A DNA stretch of 5,389 nt from Pyrinomonadaceae bacterium (GCA_014379795.1 JACMLC010000396.1:1-5389); one strand, 5' to 3'. Positions 1 through 5,389 are shown, counted from the stretch's first letter. The notes: a model not told the origin generated them from the sequence alone. Program-made: numbers and translations.

Positions 1-320
1 CAGTCAATGGATTCATCCAGCTCTTCTTCGCTCATCTGCGGAACGACAATGTTCTTGACGATGACGGAGTGCCCGCTGACGCCTGCCGCCACGCGATCAG
101 TTTTGATCTGATGCTCGCGAAAGATATTTGCGATGACGTTCGAGACGTTGTTGAGTTCCATGATCTGCCCGTCAACAATCGAGTCCGGTTGCAGGTTCTC
201 GTAACCGAGACTGACCAGTTGAAGACTGCCGCGCTTGCCATCCAGCTCAACGGCCTTGACCGAGCTTGAACCGATGTCCAGACCGACCAGATTTTTTTTG
301 CCGAGACCTCGTTTTAACAT
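1..320 (-). CDS. pilM: Type IV pilus assembly protein PilM, N-terminal part (runs off the window)
   Basis: PilM is a cytoplasmic actin-like (FtsA-fold) ATP-binding protein. It binds the short cytoplasmic tail of PilN and links the inner-membrane PilN/PilO platform to the pilus motor. Only the first 106 codons are present; the 3' end lies beyond position 1. The reading begins MLKRGLGKKN and continues with GLDIGSSSVKAVEL (residues 13-26), the phosphate-1 loop typical of PilM and related actin-fold proteins. It then has DGQIMELNNV (residues 50-59), and VSGHSVIVKNIVVPQMSEEE (residues 81-100) matches the usual PilM run of a serine-rich strand followed by 'P.M..EE'. The ATG at 320-318 is preceded by GAGGAA at 336-331, a 10-nt gap, which fixes the start. 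It is probably the first gene of a pilMNOPQ-type operon, but the following genes are not in view. The very long upstream leader carries a GEMM riboswitch, so expression is probably governed by a cyclic dinucleotide. Recognition is from sequence pattern and is strong. Confidence 0.93.
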   Translation of the reverse strand, partial: MLKRGLGKKNLVGLDIGSSSVKAVELDGKRGSLQLVSLGYENLQPDSIVDGQIMELNNVSNVIANIFREHQIKTDRVAAGVSGHSVIVKNIVVPQMSEEELDESID

Positions 321-831
321 GACTTATTGATTCCTCTGCGATTTGATAAAGGAGCGCATCCGGTGCAACCGTCGGAGACGAATGCGAGCTTTGCGTGCCC
401 GCGAAAGTTTTACGCGCACGCGATTGTTAGTTGACTGTGTTGCAGGTTTCAATTTTTACGGTGTTCTGCATTGCGTCTTGTCGAGTTAAGCTTTGAAAAA
501 GTTGGCGCTGCTCTGTTGTGGGGACAGTGGCTGAAACACTGCTGAAGCGAGTGCCGACTGACTAGCCTTTTGAAGACGAATGGAAAAGCGGGAAAGGCAA
601 ACACACGAGGCGGAAACGATCACGCCATTCGAACGTTTGACCATCTCACTTCGGCAACCCGGCCAAGTCAAAGCTCTCTCACAAGGTTGACTTCCGTTGG
701 CTTTGCGACCCCCGCTCACACGAGGTGTGCCTTTATCGGTTGAGTTTCAAAGAAGGCAGCGCAACCTTCGTGTTTGTCACGCTCCTTGAGAGGCGCTAAC
801 CCCTCAGACGGAAACCGAAGTGGCTACCGTC
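321..831 (-). promoter_or_regulatory. Long structured 5' leader of the pilM mRNA
   Basis: This gene-free stretch is best read as the untranslated leader between the predicted pilM start of transcription (about 831) and the pilM ATG. In transcript order it shows a hairpin at the extreme 5' end (GACGG 831-827 with CCGTC 811-807, plus inner CC/GG pairs) and a small hairpin GAAGG 769-765 / CCTTC 756-752 directly abutting the riboswitch. The GEMM aptamer follows at 751-636. Further on are two mutually competing pairings downstream (638-634 with 618-614; 631-625 with 583-577), a CAGTG/CACTG hairpin near 530, and a stem GCGTG-CGCG / CGCG-CACGC at 421-393. No stem followed by a U-run is visible, so an ordinary intrinsic terminator was not found. 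Open reading frames here are short and lack family features. Confidence 0.6.
636..751 (-). promoter_or_regulatory. GEMM-I cyclic-di-nucleotide riboswitch (c-di-GMP-I type) upstream of pilM
   Basis: On the minus strand the conserved GEMM core is present in order. First comes AAAGGCACACC (about 734-724), corresponding to the 'GGCAAACC' segment. Next is the diagnostic GGGTCGCAAAGCC ending at 699, then GGCCGGGTTGCCG (664-652), the 3' conserved strand. Pairings fit the family fold. An outer P1 helix forms from TTTGA 751-747 with TCAAA 640-636 and CTCA 744-741 with TGAG 648-645. GGC 731-729 pairs with GCC 701-699, capped by an inner stem CCTCG/CGGGG (725-721 with 714-710). The third stem is AAGTCAA 693-687 with TTGACTT 671-665. 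From family knowledge, the riboswitch binds cyclic dinucleotides, and the ligand type depends on a purine in the GGC strand. By my hand alignment that position is G, which favours c-di-GMP over the cGAMP-sensing variants; this assignment is tentative. It sits in the leader of pilM on the same strand, fitting control of pilus formation. Confidence 0.9.
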
Positions 832-837
832 AAATTG

Positions 838-866
838 AGAGTACAACACTATTAAAACATTGTCAA
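838..866 (-). promoter_or_regulatory. Sigma-70-type promoter for pilM
   Basis: The minus strand shows a perfect -35 box TTGACA at 866-861. It is followed after exactly 17 nt by TACTCT at 843-838, which matches three of six bases of the -10 consensus, including the first two and the last. Predicted transcription start is near 831, just upstream of the leader hairpins and about 80 nt before the riboswitch. The perfect -35 with ideal spacing makes this the best promoter candidate in the gene-free stretch. The weak -10 suggests modest strength or help from an activator. Confidence 0.6.
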
Positions 867-924
867 CCGCATTTTTTCATCGTTTAACTTGCTCATTTAC
901 AGTAATATACGCCAATACAGACGC

Positions 925-959
925 CGGTCATCTTGACCGACCGAGGCTCATTATAAAAT
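925..959 (+). promoter_or_regulatory. Weak promoter candidate with overlapping palindrome, upstream of the 575-aa gene
   Basis: A palindrome CGGTCA-N3-TGACCG occupies 925-939. Its right arm overlaps TTGACC (933-938), a good -35 match. TAAAAT at 954-959 lies 15 nt further on and TATAAA at 952-957 lies 13 nt on; both spacings are shorter than the usual 16-18, so the promoter call is weak. A second possibility is TTGAAA at 1103-1108 with TAAAAA at 1127-1132, which would leave almost no leader before the ATG at 1148. The remaining sequence from 867 to 1147 is AT-richer than the flanking genes and shows nothing else I can name. Confidence 0.3.
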
Positions 960-1147
960 TTTGGCCTGATGGCTCCGGTGAGTTTGGTCTGCAAACACTT
1001 CGTATATTTCGTGGGTGGGGCGGTTCTCTCTACAAGTCCCAGACTGCCCCTGTGTTTGCGCTTGATTGTACACGAGACTAAAAGGTGCTGTAAGATTCGG
1101 CATTGAAATTCAAAACTGCTGAGAGATAAAAAGGCCGCTATATTTTA

Positions 1148-2875
1148 ATGAGCTTTCTTCGTCGTCTGCTTCCATTTGTGATTGTCTTTCTGGCGCTGGC
1201 GGTTGTTTGGGTCTGGTGGAATCGCCCGAAGAAAGTTGACATGGCCGCTTATGTTCCAGCCGACTCGCTGGTTTATCTTGAAGCGAACAGCTTACCCGAC
1301 ATCGCCAGCGGCTTCACACAGACGGAAGCATGGAAGGCTCTCGCGCCACCGGCGGGCATCAAATCCGGTCTGGGAGAAGTAGGCTGGCTGAGCCGCATCG
1401 CCGCATGGACTGGCATTGGGCCAGCCGATGCGGTGGTCTTCTCTCGCGCGCAGGTGGCTGCGACGGTGCTTGGCTTTGAAGCAGCGGATGGAGGCGACGC
1501 ACTGCGCGTGAGGCCGCGTCATGCGCTGGTGATAGAGACACACACGGGCGCGAGCCGCACGCGCGCCGCCATTGAAAAACGCGTCGGCGAGTTCGCGCGG
1601 CGCGCTTATGGAGAGCCGCGCGTCGAACAAAAAGAGGTTGACGCAGTTTACTGGATGACGTGGACAGCTGCGGCTGGCGATCGGCGAATCATCGCCGCCG
1701 TGAACGGAAGCGTCGCCATCCTAGGCAACGACGAAGCGGCTGTGCGCGCGTGTCTGGCAGTTAAGCGCGGCGAGCGCCCCAGTCTCGCTGGCAATATCGA
1801 GATGGCAGAGATGCGCAGGCGCGTTACAGGCAGCGATGCCTTAGCTTTCGGTTTTATTTCAACGCAGGGCGCAGCCAAGCTCTTTGAAGTAGCCGCCGCG
1901 CTTTACGTCGGGCAGATTTCTCAAGACCCGCAGGTGCAGAGCCTCGCGGCGAATATCCTGCCGCAGATGGCAAGTAAAATCTTAGGCAGTGTCGGGTGGA
2001 GCGCGCGGCTCACCGGCGGAGCGATTGAAGATGTGTATTTCATCTCGGTAAAAAACGACGCCACTGCGCGTTTGCGCGAGACGCTCAACACCACTTTAAC
2101 TTCGACCTTACCGACCAGCGAATTGCTGCCGCGAGACACCTATTCGGTAACGCGCTACACCACGCGCGACCCGCTCTCGGCTTGGCGCGGGCTTAACTTT
2201 TCCTTTTCATCGCAGCTCGATCCAGTCCTCGCGCTGGCTGTGGCTCCGCTTCTCAAAGCAGCTATCAGGCCGTATGGCATTGAAGAACCGGAGCAGTTTT
2301 TTCAATCAATCGGCAATGGGCTTGTGACCGCGCGCCTGCAAAATGAAAACGGCAGCACGGTCACGATTGTCGAAGTGCGTGATGAAAAATCCCTGCGCGA
2401 GTTTGCGCTCAAAAAATTAGGGACGAACAAACCTCAAAGCGAGCGTGTGGGCGAAGCGGAGATGCTTTTCTCTATGGATGAAGAACGCGGCGCGGCCAGC
2501 TTTGTCAACGGGCGTCTATTGCTTGGAAGAAAAGAAATCGTGCGCCAGTGCCTCGTTGCGCTGCAACAGGGACAAACTCTCGCTTCGACCGGGAGCTTTC
2601 AACAGTCTGTGCAAGCGGCATCTGCTGATGGACTGGCTCATGCCGTCACCTTCACCAATGACGAAGCGCCCGCACGTACATTTATCTTATTCATCGCGGC
2701 GCAACGCGCAGCCCGCGCGCAACCCGTCAATGAACAGGCCTTGCTCCAAGCCTTGAGCCGGTTAGCTTATGCTTCCAGCGAGACGCAACTTGTCGAAGGC
2801 GGAATCGAGAGAAGAACGCGCTCATCGTTCGGGCAGTTAGGCGTCCTCGCTACGCAGTTTGCCACGAACAATTGA
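1148..2875 (+). CDS. Membrane-anchored two-repeat protein of unknown function (DUF3352-like)
   Basis: The product has 575 residues and no recognised enzymatic motif. The N-terminus has Arg5-Arg6 followed by a hydrophobic segment (about residues 7-24, ending in Trp-rich WVWW) and then RPKK. This looks like an uncleaved signal anchor, with the rest probably on the periplasmic side. Right after the anchor comes YVPADSLVYLEANSLPDIA (residues 35-53), an opening typical of DUF3352-like proteins; the assignment is from pattern memory. The body appears duplicated. VNGSVAILGNDEAAVRACL (residues 185-203) is echoed by VNGRLLLGRKEIVRQCL (residues 453-469), and VPAD (36-39) by LPRD (327-330). Each half is predicted alpha/beta with many Ala, Gln and Arg residues. 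The ATG at 1148 has only a weak upstream AAAAAGG, about 13 nt away, but the anchor begins immediately after it. The gene stands alone and converges on the minus-strand gene at 3043-4425 across an inverted repeat. Coding is well supported; function is unknown. Confidence 0.88.
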   Translation: MSFLRRLLPFVIVFLALAVVWVWWNRPKKVDMAAYVPADSLVYLEANSLPDIASGFTQTEAWKALAPPAGIKSGLGEVGWLSRIAAWTGIGPADAVVFSRAQVAATVLGFEAADGGDALRVRPRHALVIETHTGASRTRAAIEKRVGEFARRAYGEPRVEQKEVDAVYWMTWTAAAGDRRIIAAVNGSVAILGNDEAAVRACLAVKRGERPSLAGNIEMAEMRRRVTGSDALAFGFISTQGAAKLFEVAAALYVGQISQDPQVQSLAANILPQMASKILGSVGWSARLTGGAIEDVYFISVKNDATARLRETLNTTLTSTLPTSELLPRDTYSVTRYTTRDPLSAWRGLNFSFSSQLDPVLALAVAPLLKAAIRPYGIEEPEQFFQSIGNGLVTARLQNENGSTVTIVEVRDEKSLREFALKKLGTNKPQSERVGEAEMLFSMDEERGAASFVNGRLLLGRKEIVRQCLVALQQGQTLASTGSFQQSVQAASADGLAHAVTFTNDEAPARTFILFIAAQRAARAQPVNEQALLQALSRLAYASSETQLVEGGIERRTRSSFGQLGVLATQFATNN

Positions 2876-2885
2876 GCGAGGCTTA

Positions 2886-3008
2886 GCAAAACCACAGAAT
2901 AGCCACAGAGGGCACAGAGAACACAGAGGGAATTTCAAATTCAGTGTCTCAGATTTGAAATCGTTTTATGTCTCTGTGTCCTCTGTGCCCTCTGTGGCTG
3001 AGTTTTGC
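2886..3008. repeat. Large inverted repeat built from 9-bp CACAGAG units
   Basis: The left arm holds three 9-bp units, CACAGAGGG, CACAGAGAA and CACAGAGGG (2904-2930), preceded by a partial CCACAGA. The right arm, 2972-2998, is the reverse complement of 2902-2928 with one mismatch in 27. Inside lies a second perfect 9-bp pair (ATTTCAAAT 2932-2940 / ATTTGAAAT 2953-2961). Outside lies a third pair, GCAAAAC 2886-2892 / GTTTTGC 3002-3008. The whole could fold into a long hairpin of about 43 bp with interruptions. It fills the gap between two convergent genes, where it may stop transcripts from both sides, although neither strand has a clear U-run after the stem. I recall similar CACAGAGG-type intergenic repeats in Acidobacteriota, Planctomycetota and Chloroflexota genomes, but could not check this. 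No transposase or target duplication is visible. Confidence 0.9.
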
Positions 3009-3042
3009 CTTTACGATGAATGCTGAAGAATTATATCGTCTT

Positions 3043-4425
3043 TTAATTTTCCAGCGGCGGGTAATCGAAGGGATAATCTGCCAGCACGGCGCGCATGTTC
3101 ACCTGGCCATGCAGCGTTTCAAGATATGCGCCGAAGCGGTGCAGGACGGGTGTCACTTCGACTGCGCCGCGCGCGGCTGCCACCTCTTCGATAAAACGCT
3201 CGCAGGCTTCCCAGTCTTTGTACATCAAATAACGCAGGCTGCCGTCACGAAAGGTGTTGAGCCGCTCAAGGACTCTTGAGATCGGGTGACGTTCGCGCTC
3301 CTTTTCCGCGCGCCGCGTGAGTTGCAAGAGCGTCCATAGATCGCTGCGCAAACTCATTGACTGGTCGAGCTTGGTCTGGAACGCGCTAAACAAACGCGCG
3401 CCGTCGAGCGCAGGGTCAAACAATTGTGCCAGCGCGACGATAGATTGCTGGAAACAATTGCGGAGCAAGCCGTGCGCGTTTTCCACCTTCGCGTAAATCG
3501 GCGGCGACTGGCGCAAAGAGCTAAGCCCTATCAGTTCATGTGAGAAAACCTTTCGCAGTTCCATCGCAATCGCATAGTTGGTTCCATCAAGCGCGTCAAA
3601 GATCGCTTCATCCAAACCTTCTGTGCGGAGCGCGCGGGTCTCTATAAAATCCAGCAGCGAGCGCGCCTCTTCATACACCAGACAAAAGAGCGGCAACGTC
3701 TGTTTGAGCGGGTGATCCCGGCGCAAAGAGGTCTCAACCATCCGCAGCTTTTCAAGCAGGCGCGACAAATCGGAAAAGATGATCAGAATGTCCGCGCCGA
3801 GCGCGGCGGTGAGCTGGGGCGCATGCGCCAGATCGAGCAGTTGCACCGGCAGCTTCGCGTCAGAGGCGTGTTGCGCCGAGCGCATCAGAGCCTGCGCCGC
3901 TTCTGAGCGGCCAAGCTCACGTGCCAAAACTTTTCCAACGGTCGCCCAGGTATAAAAGCCCACACGCGGCGCATCCAGCAGCGTTTCGCAAAGCACGCTC
4001 ATGTCGCTGACAGCTTCGGACAAATCCACCAGCGATTGTGCTGCCGCCCTGTGAATCGCCCTTTGCGGTGCGCCGGTTAAGCCAAGACCGTCCAGCAGAT
4101 TATCATCAGCAGTTCCGGCACTTTCCGTTTCGTCTTCCAAATGAACTAAGCGCAGTGCAAGTTGGGAAATGCGCAACAAGGCACGGCGCGCGATGACCAA
4201 CTCACTAGCCCAGTCTCGCGCCAGCACCGTTGCTTGCTCCGCTTCGGCAAAGGGATGATTCCGCGCCTGAAAGAAGCTGCGCAGCGATTGCAGCCAAAGC
4301 CCCAGTTCATGCTCCGGCTCGCTCGCCTCATAGGTTTCACGCTTCTCAGGCGTGGAAGATAGACGAAGAGGCTGATAAGCTTCGTCGGCTTCAAATTCTT
4401 CTGTCAGAGGGAGACTGGTATCCAA
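3043..4425 (-). CDS. Uncharacterised 460-residue, mostly helical soluble protein
   Basis: I do not recognise this family. The 460-residue product has no signal peptide or membrane segment. It starts with an acidic, probably disordered stretch rich in Glu (about residues 9-40) and then appears almost entirely alpha-helical, with many Leu/Ala/Arg/Glu helices. Notable stretches are RDWASELVIARRALLRISQL (residues 70-89), LGLTGAPQRAIHRAAAQSLV (114-133) and, near the C-terminus, HRFGAYLETLHGQVNMRAVL (429-448), followed by a Tyr/Pro-rich tail (YPFDYPPLEN). The start is TTG at 4425-4423. It is chosen because GAGGAA lies 8 nt upstream (4439-4434), while the nearby ATG at 4441-4439 is out of frame. The coding frame is long, and the codon use resembles that of the neighbours. 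It is divergent from rdgB and convergent with the 575-residue gene, so it is probably a single-gene transcript. A helical scaffold or regulatory role is conceivable but not shown. Confidence 0.85.
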   Translation of the reverse strand: MDTSLPLTEEFEADEAYQPLRLSSTPEKRETYEASEPEHELGLWLQSLRSFFQARNHPFAEAEQATVLARDWASELVIARRALLRISQLALRLVHLEDETESAGTADDNLLDGLGLTGAPQRAIHRAAAQSLVDLSEAVSDMSVLCETLLDAPRVGFYTWATVGKVLARELGRSEAAQALMRSAQHASDAKLPVQLLDLAHAPQLTAALGADILIIFSDLSRLLEKLRMVETSLRRDHPLKQTLPLFCLVYEEARSLLDFIETRALRTEGLDEAIFDALDGTNYAIAMELRKVFSHELIGLSSLRQSPPIYAKVENAHGLLRNCFQQSIVALAQLFDPALDGARLFSAFQTKLDQSMSLRSDLWTLLQLTRRAEKERERHPISRVLERLNTFRDGSLRYLMYKDWEACERFIEEVAAARGAVEVTPVLHRFGAYLETLHGQVNMRAVLADYPFDYPPLEN

Positions 4426-4433
4426 TGTCGGGA

Positions 4434-4439
4434 TTCCTC
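4434..4439 (-). promoter_or_regulatory. Ribosome binding site that fixes a TTG start
   Basis: The minus strand reads GAGGAA eight nucleotides before TTG (4425-4423). This strong Shine-Dalgarno match at ideal spacing supports a non-ATG start for the 460-residue protein. The overlapping ATG at 4441-4439 is in another frame and cannot serve. Confidence 0.75.
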
Positions 4440-4458
4440 ATCAATAGATACAAAGAGT

Positions 4459-4486
4459 AGGCACAGTCTTTCGACTGAAGCTGCCT
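4459..4486 (-). promoter_or_regulatory. 5'-terminal leader hairpin with GAAA tetraloop
   Basis: Read on the minus strand, AGGCA (4486-4482) pairs with TGCCT (4463-4459), and CAGTC (4477-4473) pairs with GACTG (4468-4464). A four-base bulge lies on the 5' side, and the closing loop is GAAA, a stable GNRA tetraloop. It starts about where the predicted transcript of the 460-residue gene begins and ends 33 nt before the TTG. A role as an mRNA 5' stabiliser or as a binding site is inference. Confidence 0.5.
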
Positions 4487-4493
4487 AAAGTTG

Positions 4494-4523
4494 ATTGTAA
4501 ACGTGAAAACAGTTTATGTGCAA
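4494..4523 (-). promoter_or_regulatory. Promoter candidate for the 460-aa gene
   Basis: On the minus strand TACAAT (4499-4494, five of six -10 consensus bases) lies 18 nt downstream of TTGCAC (4523-4518), which keeps only the TTG of the -35 consensus. Predicted start of transcription is about 4487. The good -10 carries most of the weight. No convincing promoter was found for the divergent rdgB; a weak one is TTGATT 4491-4496 with TATGTG 4515-4520 on the plus strand. Confidence 0.4.
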
Positions 4524-4536
4524 AAAAATCTTGCAC
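4518..4536. promoter_or_regulatory. Inverted repeat GTGCAA-N7-TTGCAC, possible operator
   Basis: Two perfect 6-bp half-sites (4518-4523 and 4531-4536) flank an A-rich 7-bp centre in the divergent region between the 460-residue gene and rdgB. The left half-site is also the -35 candidate of the minus-strand promoter. This would suit a dimeric repressor, but no regulator gene is nearby and a 6-bp pair can arise by chance. Confidence 0.3.
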
Positions 4537-4586
4537 GCGCATGACTTAGTGTGAGACACCGGACAGGCGCAATAGCTTTTGTTAGC

Positions 4587-5219
4587 ATGCTTCTTATGAA
4601 CAACCCGCTCCCAGCAGAGATTCTGATCGCGACACACAACGCGGGGAAATTGCGTGAGTTTCAAAATTTGCTGTCCGGCTTCCCTTTCGCGCTCCGCAGC
4701 CTCAGAGATTTTCCAAACGTCGCAGAGGTCATAGAGAGCGGCAGCAGCTTTGCGGAAAACGCTGTGCTCAAGGCCAGAAGTTATTCGGAGCACACAGGTC
4801 TCTGGACGCTCGCTGATGATTCGGGCTTGGAGGTGAGAGCCTTGGGCGGCGCGCCCGGTATCTTTTCCGCACGTTATGGAGGCGACAATGCAACTGATGC
4901 CCAACGCATGAACAAGCTGCTGTCTGAGCTTTCGCGCACGGGCGACGCGACGCGACGCGCACGCTTTGTCTGTGTCATTGCTTTGACGGACTCTGCCAGC
5001 GCACAGGTCAAGACTTTTACAGGCACCTGTGAAGGCCGAATCGCTGACGAGCCGCGCGGGTCTGGAGGCTTCGGCTACGACCCAATCTTTATCCCTGATG
5101 GTTATACTGAAAGCTTCGGCGAATTGTCGCCCGCGATCAAGCAGTTGATTAGCCACCGCGCACGCTCTCTCAAGGCCGCGCGCACTTTCCTGCTCGACGG
5201 TTTTCCAAGCCTCGCTTGA
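4587..5219 (+). CDS. rdgB: XTP/dITP diphosphatase (non-canonical purine NTP pyrophosphatase, RdgB/HAM1 family)
   Basis: The enzyme hydrolyses deaminated purine nucleotides (ITP, dITP, XTP) to the monophosphate and pyrophosphate in the cytoplasm, keeping hypoxanthine and xanthine out of DNA and RNA. From the chosen start it has 210 residues, against 197 for Escherichia coli RdgB. Family signatures appear in order: ATHNAGK nucleotide-binding loop (15-21), SFAENAVLKA (54-63), acidic metal/catalytic motif DDSGLEV (77-83), ALGGAPGIFSARYGG (85-99), GSGGFGYDPIF (158-168), and SHR with nearby Lys/Arg residues (189-196). The usual KN before the SHR segment reads KQ here, and the usual SHRG reads SHRA. 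The frame is open back to a GTG at 4551, but the family begins just before ATHNAGK. ATG at 4587 or 4596 is therefore likelier; neither has a good ribosome binding site, so the exact start is uncertain by three codons. A tRNA gene follows 65 bp downstream. All key motifs are intact. Confidence 0.95.
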   Translation: MLLMNNPLPAEILIATHNAGKLREFQNLLSGFPFALRSLRDFPNVAEVIESGSSFAENAVLKARSYSEHTGLWTLADDSGLEVRALGGAPGIFSARYGGDNATDAQRMNKLLSELSRTGDATRRARFVCVIALTDSASAQVKTFTGTCEGRIADEPRGSGGFGYDPIFIPDGYTESFGELSPAIKQLISHRARSLKAARTFLLDGFPSLA

Positions 5220-5245
5220 CCCGGCCTGAATTCGCCCGCTAAGAT
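5216..5245 (+). promoter_or_regulatory. Promoter candidate for tRNA-Pro overlapping the rdgB stop
   Basis: TTGACC (5216-5221, five of six -35 bases) includes the rdgB TGA stop. TAAGAT (5240-5245, four of six -10 bases) follows after 18 nt. A start near 5252 would give a leader of about 33 nt, containing a small hairpin TGTTC/GAACA (5259-5274) before the mature tRNA. The short rdgB-tRNA gap shows no terminator, so read-through from rdgB is also possible. Confidence 0.45.
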
Positions 5246-5284
5246 GTGCATTCCCAAATGTTCAATAACGAACAGCTTTAATGT

Positions 5285-5359
<75 letters not shown>

Positions 5360-5389
5360 TAAATTTCGCGGAAGGGGATGCTTGGATGA

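Noticed and set aside
486..719. A 77-codon minus-strand reading frame in the pilM leader
   Set aside because: It begins inside the conserved riboswitch core, and its residues simply translate the aptamer and linker.
807..831. Cobalamin-type riboswitch suggested by GGTAGCCAC
   Set aside because: No B12-box or other conserved parts follow; the segment is explained as a simple hairpin.
860..1081. A 73-codon plus-strand reading frame between pilM and the 575-residue gene
   Set aside because: No ribosome binding site, no recognisable motif, and it spans the promoter candidate and palindrome; the composition is that of intergenic DNA.
2904..2998. CRISPR array
   Set aside because: The 9-bp units are contiguous, with no spacers of uniform length, and the arms are inverted rather than direct.
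2968..3279. A 103-codon plus-strand reading frame starting in the inverted repeat
   Set aside because: Its Cys/Pro-rich start is the translated CTCTGTG repeat, and the rest is antisense to the 460-residue gene.
4551..4586. Upstream GTG start for rdgB
   Set aside because: It would add 12 residues not expected in the family and has no ribosome binding site; ATG 4587 or 4596 fits better.
4485..5156. A long minus-strand frame antisense to rdgB
   Set aside because: rdgB carries every family motif in the opposite frame; this one has none and is a codon-bias shadow.
5371..5389. GAAGGGG followed by ATG at 5378 and 5386, a possible next gene start
   Set aside because: The ATG at 5378 meets a stop after three codons, and the one at 5386 has only one codon in view, so no gene can be supported although the spacing is good.

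Overview
The window (5,389 bp, GC-rich) looks like chromosomal DNA from a Gram-negative-type bacterium. I lean towards Acidobacteriota (Blastocatellia-like). The grounds are the type IV pilus gene pilM behind a GEMM cyclic-dinucleotide riboswitch, a membrane-anchored two-repeat protein resembling DUF3352 proteins, and a CACAGAG inverted repeat of a kind I associate with such genomes. This placement is inference; no marker gene here settles it.

Layout. At 1-320, on the minus strand, is the 5' part of pilM. Upstream of it lies a long gene-free stretch (321-1147). Most of it reads as the pilM promoter (TTGACA/TACTCT at 838-866, minus) and a roughly 510-nt structured mRNA leader carrying a GEMM-I type riboswitch at 636-751. 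The rest, up to 1147, holds a weak plus-strand promoter candidate overlapped by a palindrome. At 1148-2875 (plus) is a 575-residue anchored protein of unknown function with an internal duplication. It converges on an unrecognised 460-residue soluble protein on the minus strand (3043-4425, TTG start). A 123-bp inverted repeat made of 9-bp CACAGAG units fills the gap between them. A divergent intergenic region (4426-4586) separates the 460-residue gene from rdgB (4587-5219, plus), which encodes the house-cleaning ITP/XTP pyrophosphatase. A tRNA-Pro(UGG) gene follows at 5285-5358, with its own promoter candidate overlapping the rdgB stop codon.

How the parts relate. The clearest regulatory logic is at the left: a second messenger, probably c-di-GMP, sensed by the leader RNA would set expression of the pilM transcript and so of type IV pilus assembly. 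The other genes look like independent single-gene units. I see no mobile element, CRISPR array, phage gene or defence system. The items most worth attention are the riboswitch with an unusual, distant expression platform, the duplicated membrane-anchored protein and the unrecognised 460-residue protein.
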